Positions 60,505 to 64,000 of a stretch of DNA of 64,000 bases are shown piece by piece (within the stretch, counting starts at the first letter, position 1; each line of letters begins with the position of its first letter). The notes under the pieces are model-generated. The model was not told the DNA's origin, made no database searches, and saw only the letters and a program-made list of their open reading frames with translations. Made by a program: the position numbers and the translations under genes. The DNA comes from an uncultured Alphaproteobacteria bacterium (GTDB lineage: Bacteria; Pseudomonadota; Alphaproteobacteria; SP197): contig OY282363.1 in the NCBI GenBank assembly GCA_958295695.1, positions 2,050,225 to 2,114,224 on the forward strand, in the 5' to 3' direction.

Positions 60505-62327
60505 GCGAGCCCGAGACGGCCGAGCGTCTGGCCGCGCGGCCGGCCGGCCTCGTCCCAGCCGCGCATCTCGTAGTACTCGGGCAGCATCCGGTCGAGCTGG
60601 GCGACAAGGCCCTTGGCCGTACCGGACGGAGCGGGCTCGCGGAGCATCCGGCGCGGCAGGGTGTCGTCCGCCCGGCTCATGCCGGCGGCGTTGTTGAACA
60701 GCCGCTCCAGATTCCAGATACGCTCGCCCGTCTCCCGGATCCGGTCCGCGGTCCACTCGCTCTCGAGCGCGCCGTCCAGCATGGCGGCGATCCGGTCGAT
60801 ATCGATGGCGGCGGCCACGAATGCGCAGATTCCGGCGGAATCGAACATGGCCGCGCGCTCGTCCTGGGTCGTCTTCACGATCTCGGCCTTGCCGTCCAAC
60901 TCCGTCGTCTGGAAGTCGGACGCGAACGGACTGGCCCGCAGATGGCAGGCGCCGCGGTTCGAGGTGGCGTAGGCCAGCGCCATGCCCTGCATGGCGCGCG
61001 GGTCGTAGCCGGGGAACTCCTGGCCCTTCACGGTCATCGAGAATTCGGGCCGGCCGTACTTCGCGGTCAGACGCTTGGCGCCCAGTCCCACCTCCGCTCC
61101 GAAGCCTTCGCCCCTGGCGCATTCCTCGACCGTCTTCACCAGGCCCTCGGCCGAGCCGAACGACAAATCGACGCCGGTCTGCTCCCGGGTGACGCCTCCT
61201 TCCTCGTAGAGCTCCATGGCCGCGGCCAGGGCGCCGCCGAACGAGATGGTGTCCATGCCGTCCTCGTTGCAGACGAAGTTGGCGAAGGTCACGGCGTCGA
61301 TGTCGTCCACGCCGACCATCGCGCCCAGCGCGAAGACGTTCTCGTATTCGAGGCCGCCGGAGGCGGTGCGGTAGCGCGGCTTGTCCTCGATCGAGAAATG
61401 GTCGGGATCGATGCGGGCGATACGTCCGCAGGCGATCGTGCAGGCAAAGCACGCCTTGTTGGTAATCAGGTTCACCGTGCCGTTGGGACCGTGCGACCGT
61501 TGCGACGCCGAGGCGTTGAGCTTGTCGACGCCCTCGAACCGCACATCGCGCCCGTTGCGCGTCGGCAGGCTGCCGTAGTTGTGGGTGACGTCGAGCATGG
61601 CGTGGGTGCCGAGCTTGATGAAACGCTGACGGACGGGATGGGGTTGCAGGGCGCCCTTGGCGTTCGCGACCGCGGCCATGAACTTCCCCGGGTCGTGCAC
61701 CGACACGCCGCTGGAACCGCGCGCCGCGACGGCCTTGAGATTTTTCGATCCCATCACGGCACCGACGCCGGAGCGTCCCGCGGCGCGGTGGAGATCGTTC
61801 ACGACACAGGCGAAACGGACGAGTTTCTCGCCCGCGCGCCCGATCGAGGCGACCTTGATCGCCGGATCGCCCAGCTCGGCCTTGATCGCGGGTTCGACAT
61901 CCCACACCGACCGGCCCCAGAGATGACCGGCGTCGCGGAGTTCGACCCGGTCGTCGTCGATCCAGAGATAGACCGGCTTCGGGGACCGGCCCTCGAAGAT
62001 CACCATGTCCCACCCGGCCAGCTTGATCTCGGCGCCGACCTTGCCGCCCGAATTCGAGCAGGCGATCGCTCCCGTCAGCGCGCCCTTGGTCACGACCGAA
62101 TAGCGGCCGGCCGTGGGCGCCATGGTGGCGGTCAGCGGACCGGTCGCGAAGATCAGCACGTTGCCGGGATCGAGCGCGTCGACCGCGGGGTCCATGGATT
62201 CCATCAGGTACTTGGAGGCGAGGCCCCGCTGGCCCAGGAACTGCTCGGCCCACGTCTTGTCGAGCGGCTCGCCGCCACAGCGGTCCCCGGTCAAGTCGAC
62301 GCGCAGAATCTTTCCGGTCCAACCCAT
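60501..62327 (-). CDS. Aldehyde:ferredoxin oxidoreductase (tungsten type, AOR family)
   Basis: A 608-residue AOR-family enzyme. N-terminal MGWTGKILRVDLT and RGLASKYL are family hallmarks. The pterin-binding region includes GRYSVVTKGALTGAIACSNSGG, the 4Fe-4S cysteines appear in CFACTIACGRI with another in the C-terminal third, and the second pterin motif is YDPRAMQGMALAYATSNRGACH. AORs oxidise aldehydes to acids with ferredoxin, or run in reverse. The coupled MoaD-like gene fits a W/Mo-pterin enzyme. Not being near a ferredoxin gene leaves its redox partner unknown. Confidence 0.88.
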   Translation of the reverse strand: MGWTGKILRVDLTGDRCGGEPLDKTWAEQFLGQRGLASKYLMESMDPAVDALDPGNVLIFATGPLTATMAPTAGRYSVVTKGALTGAIACSNSGGKVGAEIKLAGWDMVIFEGRSPKPVYLWIDDDRVELRDAGHLWGRSVWDVEPAIKAELGDPAIKVASIGRAGEKLVRFACVVNDLHRAAGRSGVGAVMGSKNLKAVAARGSSGVSVHDPGKFMAAVANAKGALQPHPVRQRFIKLGTHAMLDVTHNYGSLPTRNGRDVRFEGVDKLNASASQRSHGPNGTVNLITNKACFACTIACGRIARIDPDHFSIEDKPRYRTASGGLEYENVFALGAMVGVDDIDAVTFANFVCNEDGMDTISFGGALAAAMELYEEGGVTREQTGVDLSFGSAEGLVKTVEECARGEGFGAEVGLGAKRLTAKYGRPEFSMTVKGQEFPGYDPRAMQGMALAYATSNRGACHLRASPFASDFQTTELDGKAEIVKTTQDERAAMFDSAGICAFVAAAIDIDRIAAMLDGALESEWTADRIRETGERIWNLERLFNNAAGMSRADDTLPRRMLREPAPSGTAKGLVAQLDRMLPEYYEMRGWDEAGRPRGQTLGRLGLA

Positions 62328-62688
62328 GGCTCCTCGCGATCGGCAGTCGGGCGTCGCGCCGGCCCCAAGCTTCCGTTCCGGCGCGCGGCAACCTAAAGCG
62401 TATCGCGGCCGGGCGGAAGATCGTGTCCTCGTTCAGGACTTCTGAGAGGAGGCGTTGGCCGCTTGGCGTTCAAGATCCTGCTGGGGCGTTTGTCCGCCAA
62501 GGGCATGCTGGGCGTGGAGCGTGTCGAGGGTGAGCCGGCCCGGGGCGCCGCCGGGCGTGACCGCGCCGCGCTCCACAAGGCGCTTGAGGATGCGCCCGAC
62601 CGTGTTTTCGCCGCGTGTCGCCAGCGTTCTCGGGACCGATTCGATCCGCGACAATCCTGCGCTATCCTTCCCGCCGCAAGGAACCGCG
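62328..62688. other. 361-bp region between divergent AOR and acyl-CoA synthetase genes
   Basis: Should hold promoters for both divergent genes. It also contains the possible transposase remnant at 62433-62650. No other coding signal is recognisable. Confidence 0.4.
62433..62650 (-). pseudogene. Possible remnant of an IS481-type transposase
   Basis: An open minus-strand frame ends at 62433. It encodes NTVGRILKRLVERGAV, which resembles the helix-turn-helix of IS481-type transposases (TVGRILRRLGL), then LHAQHALGGQTPQQDL, which recalls their C-terminal HSALGGxTPAE tail. The catalytic DDE core is missing, and no start with a ribosome site is seen. It reads like an internally deleted element. The resemblance is short and could be chance. 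Confidence 0.3.
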
Positions 62689-64000
62689 ATGCCGCAGACC
62701 GACCCGAGCACGGACCGGAGCGTCGGCACGATCCTGGGCAAACGCGCCAGGGCCGCGCCCGACGCTCCCTTCATCGTCGCCGACGATCGCACGCTGAGCT
62801 ACCGCGAGGCCGACCGGGAATCGAACCGGGTCGCCAACGCGGTCGAGCGCCTGGGGATCGGCGCGGGCGAGACCGTGCTCGTCATGATGCCCAACGTGGT
62901 GGAGTTCATCCTGCTCTGGCTGGGTCTGGGCAAGCGGGGCGCGATCCAGGTCCCCGTCAACACCGCCTACCGCGGCGGCCTGCTGGTCCATGTGGTGAAC
63001 GATTCGGCGGCCACGACCATGATCGTCGAGCGCCGGTTCCTCGACCGGCTGGCCGACGTGGCGGACGAACTCATGCATGTGGCGCGGCTCGTCGTCTTCG
63101 ACCGCGATGGCGGAGCCCCGGCCCTTCCCGGCCCCCTCGCCTCCATGGAGCGCCTCGATTTCGGCGTGCTGCTCCAAGCGCCCGAGACGCCGCGCGAGAG
63201 CTTCCCGGCGCACCGCGACATCAAGGCCGTCATGTACACATCCGGCACGACGGGCCCGTCCAAGGGCGTGATGGTGACCCATGCGCACGCCTACACCTAC
63301 GCCCACGGCAACTTCGAATTGATGGAGGTGGAGTCCGGCGACCGGTTCTACGCCCCGCTTCCGCTGTTTCACATCGCGGGCCAGTGGGCGGTCTGCTACG
63401 CCGCCATGATCGGCGGGGCCTCCGCGGCAATCGCCGAGCATTTCAGCGTCGAGCGCTTCTGGCCCGACGCGCGGCGCATCGGCGCCAACGTCACCTTCTT
63501 CCTCGGCGCGATGGCGAACTTCCTGGCGCGCCAACCCGAGAGCCCGGACGACGCGACGGTCACGATCGACAAGGCGCTGGTCGTGCCGATGTTCCCCGAC
63601 GTCCACGACTTCGGCCGCCGTTTCGGCATGCGCGTCAAGACGACCTACGGCTCGACCGAAACCTGCGCGCCGCACCGCATGGAGTGGGACGACCCCAACT
63701 GGAAGACCTGCGGCAAGCTGGAGGACGAGCTCTTCGAGGCGCGCATCGTCGACGAGAACGACGAAGAGGTGCCGAACGGAACCGTGGGCGAATTCGTTAT
63801 CCGCGGCAGGGAGCCCTGGGTGCTCATGGCGGGCTACTGGCGCCATCCGGACTGGACCGAGAAGGCCTGGTCGAACCTGTGGCTGCACTCGGGCGACGCC
63901 ATGTGGCGCGACGACGAGGGCTACTACTACTTCGCCGACCGCGTGAAGGATTCGATCCGGCGGCGGGGCGAGAACATCTCGTCGATGGAGGTCGAGAACG
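62689..64000 (+). CDS. AMP-binding acyl-CoA synthetase, 3' truncated by window end
   Basis: The ATG at 62689 follows an AAGGA ribosome site. About 437 residues are visible of an adenylate-forming ligase: the N-terminal LSYREADRESNRVANAV, the P-loop YTSGTTGPSKGVMVTH, FYAPLPLFHIAGQ, the adenine motif TTYGSTETCAP, and the hinge region LHSGDAMWRDDEGYYYFADRVKD. The tail with the catalytic Lys lies beyond position 64000. The family activates carboxylates as CoA thioesters; specificity (for example crotonobetaine/carnitine-CoA ligase-like, suggested by overall style) is not certain. Confidence 0.88.
   Translation, partial: MPQTDPSTDRSVGTILGKRARAAPDAPFIVADDRTLSYREADRESNRVANAVERLGIGAGETVLVMMPNVVEFILLWLGLGKRGAIQVPVNTAYRGGLLVHVVNDSAATTMIVERRFLDRLADVADELMHVARLVVFDRDGGAPALPGPLASMERLDFGVLLQAPETPRESFPAHRDIKAVMYTSGTTGPSKGVMVTHAHAYTYAHGNFELMEVESGDRFYAPLPLFHIAGQWAVCYAAMIGGASAAIAEHFSVERFWPDARRIGANVTFFLGAMANFLARQPESPDDATVTIDKALVVPMFPDVHDFGRRFGMRVKTTYGSTETCAPHRMEWDDPNWKTCGKLEDELFEARIVDENDEEVPNGTVGEFVIRGREPWVLMAGYWRHPDWTEKAWSNLWLHSGDAMWRDDEGYYYFADRVKDSIRRRGENISSMEVEN

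Noticed and set aside
56149..62439. A shared 16-base hairpin TGTCCTCGTTCAGGAC at 56149 and 62424, overlapping a stop codon in both
   Set aside because: A 16-base match between two sites in 64 kb is close to chance expectation, and the flanks do not match, so no repeat family is supported.

Overview
The window reads as a chromosomal segment of a GC-rich (about 70 %) alphaproteobacterium. The taxonomic signals are a PopZ-type polar organizer (DUF2497) in the run pcm-tolC-popZ-valS, the hopanoid genes hpnC/hpnD/hpnE, and a 14-bp ParB (parS) core palindrome. The many GMC flavin oxidases, phytanoyl-CoA-type dioxygenases, a creatininase, a tungsten-type AOR and an acyl-CoA operon suggest a heterotroph of the Rhodospirillales kind. 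That order-level placement is inference.

Layout. 1-1.4 kb: tandem Asp/Glu racemase-like genes and a GFA protein. 1.4-2.6 kb: an AT-rich island with one PLD-type nuclease-like gene. 2.7-6.3 kb: ilvD and two EamA transporters. 6.4 kb: the parS-like site. 6.6-10.2 kb: an ABC transporter set without ATPases. 10.2-16.5 kb: glutamine amidotransferase, valS, popZ, tolC, pcm. 16.7-21 kb: tRNA-Cys, a coiled-coil gene made of 33-bp repeats, a truncated alpha-hydroxyacid dehydrogenase remnant, a GMC oxidase and a TPP enzyme. 21.1-24.3 kb: hpnD-hpnE converging on hpnC. 24.4-29.2 kb: tRNA-Asn, methyltransferase, choline-kinase-like gene, nitrile hydratase beta and accessory genes, FAD amine oxidase. 29.3-30 kb: DUF502 protein.

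30.4-42 kb holds a leftward five-gene surface-glycan operon. It encodes a 2,539-residue protein (three glycosyltransferase domains, one methyltransferase, then three tandem near-identical 335-residue methyltransferase units), a reductase, a GDP-sugar 4,6-dehydratase, and the heptose enzymes HddA and HddC. This is the most unusual feature of the window. I infer that the operon makes and transfers a methylated GDP-heptose-derived (possibly 6-deoxy-heptose) glycan.

42.1-48.5 kb: creatininase, then an acyl-CoA dehydrogenase / FrhB-like flavo-FeS / ADP-forming acyl-CoA synthetase / SDR operon. 48.5-51.9 kb: DUF2165, dioxygenase, persulfide dioxygenase-rhodanese fusion, phosphoethanolamine-methyltransferase-like gene. 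52-55.2 kb: tRNA-Ser, a broken second copy of the coiled-coil gene, a BetA-like choline dehydrogenase and a second dioxygenase. 55.4-56 kb: Phd/VapC toxin-antitoxin. 56.2-64 kb: DjlA-like chaperone, cupin, GMC oxidase, polysaccharide deacetylase, MoaD-like protein and AOR, a possible transposase remnant, and a partial acyl-CoA synthetase running off the end.
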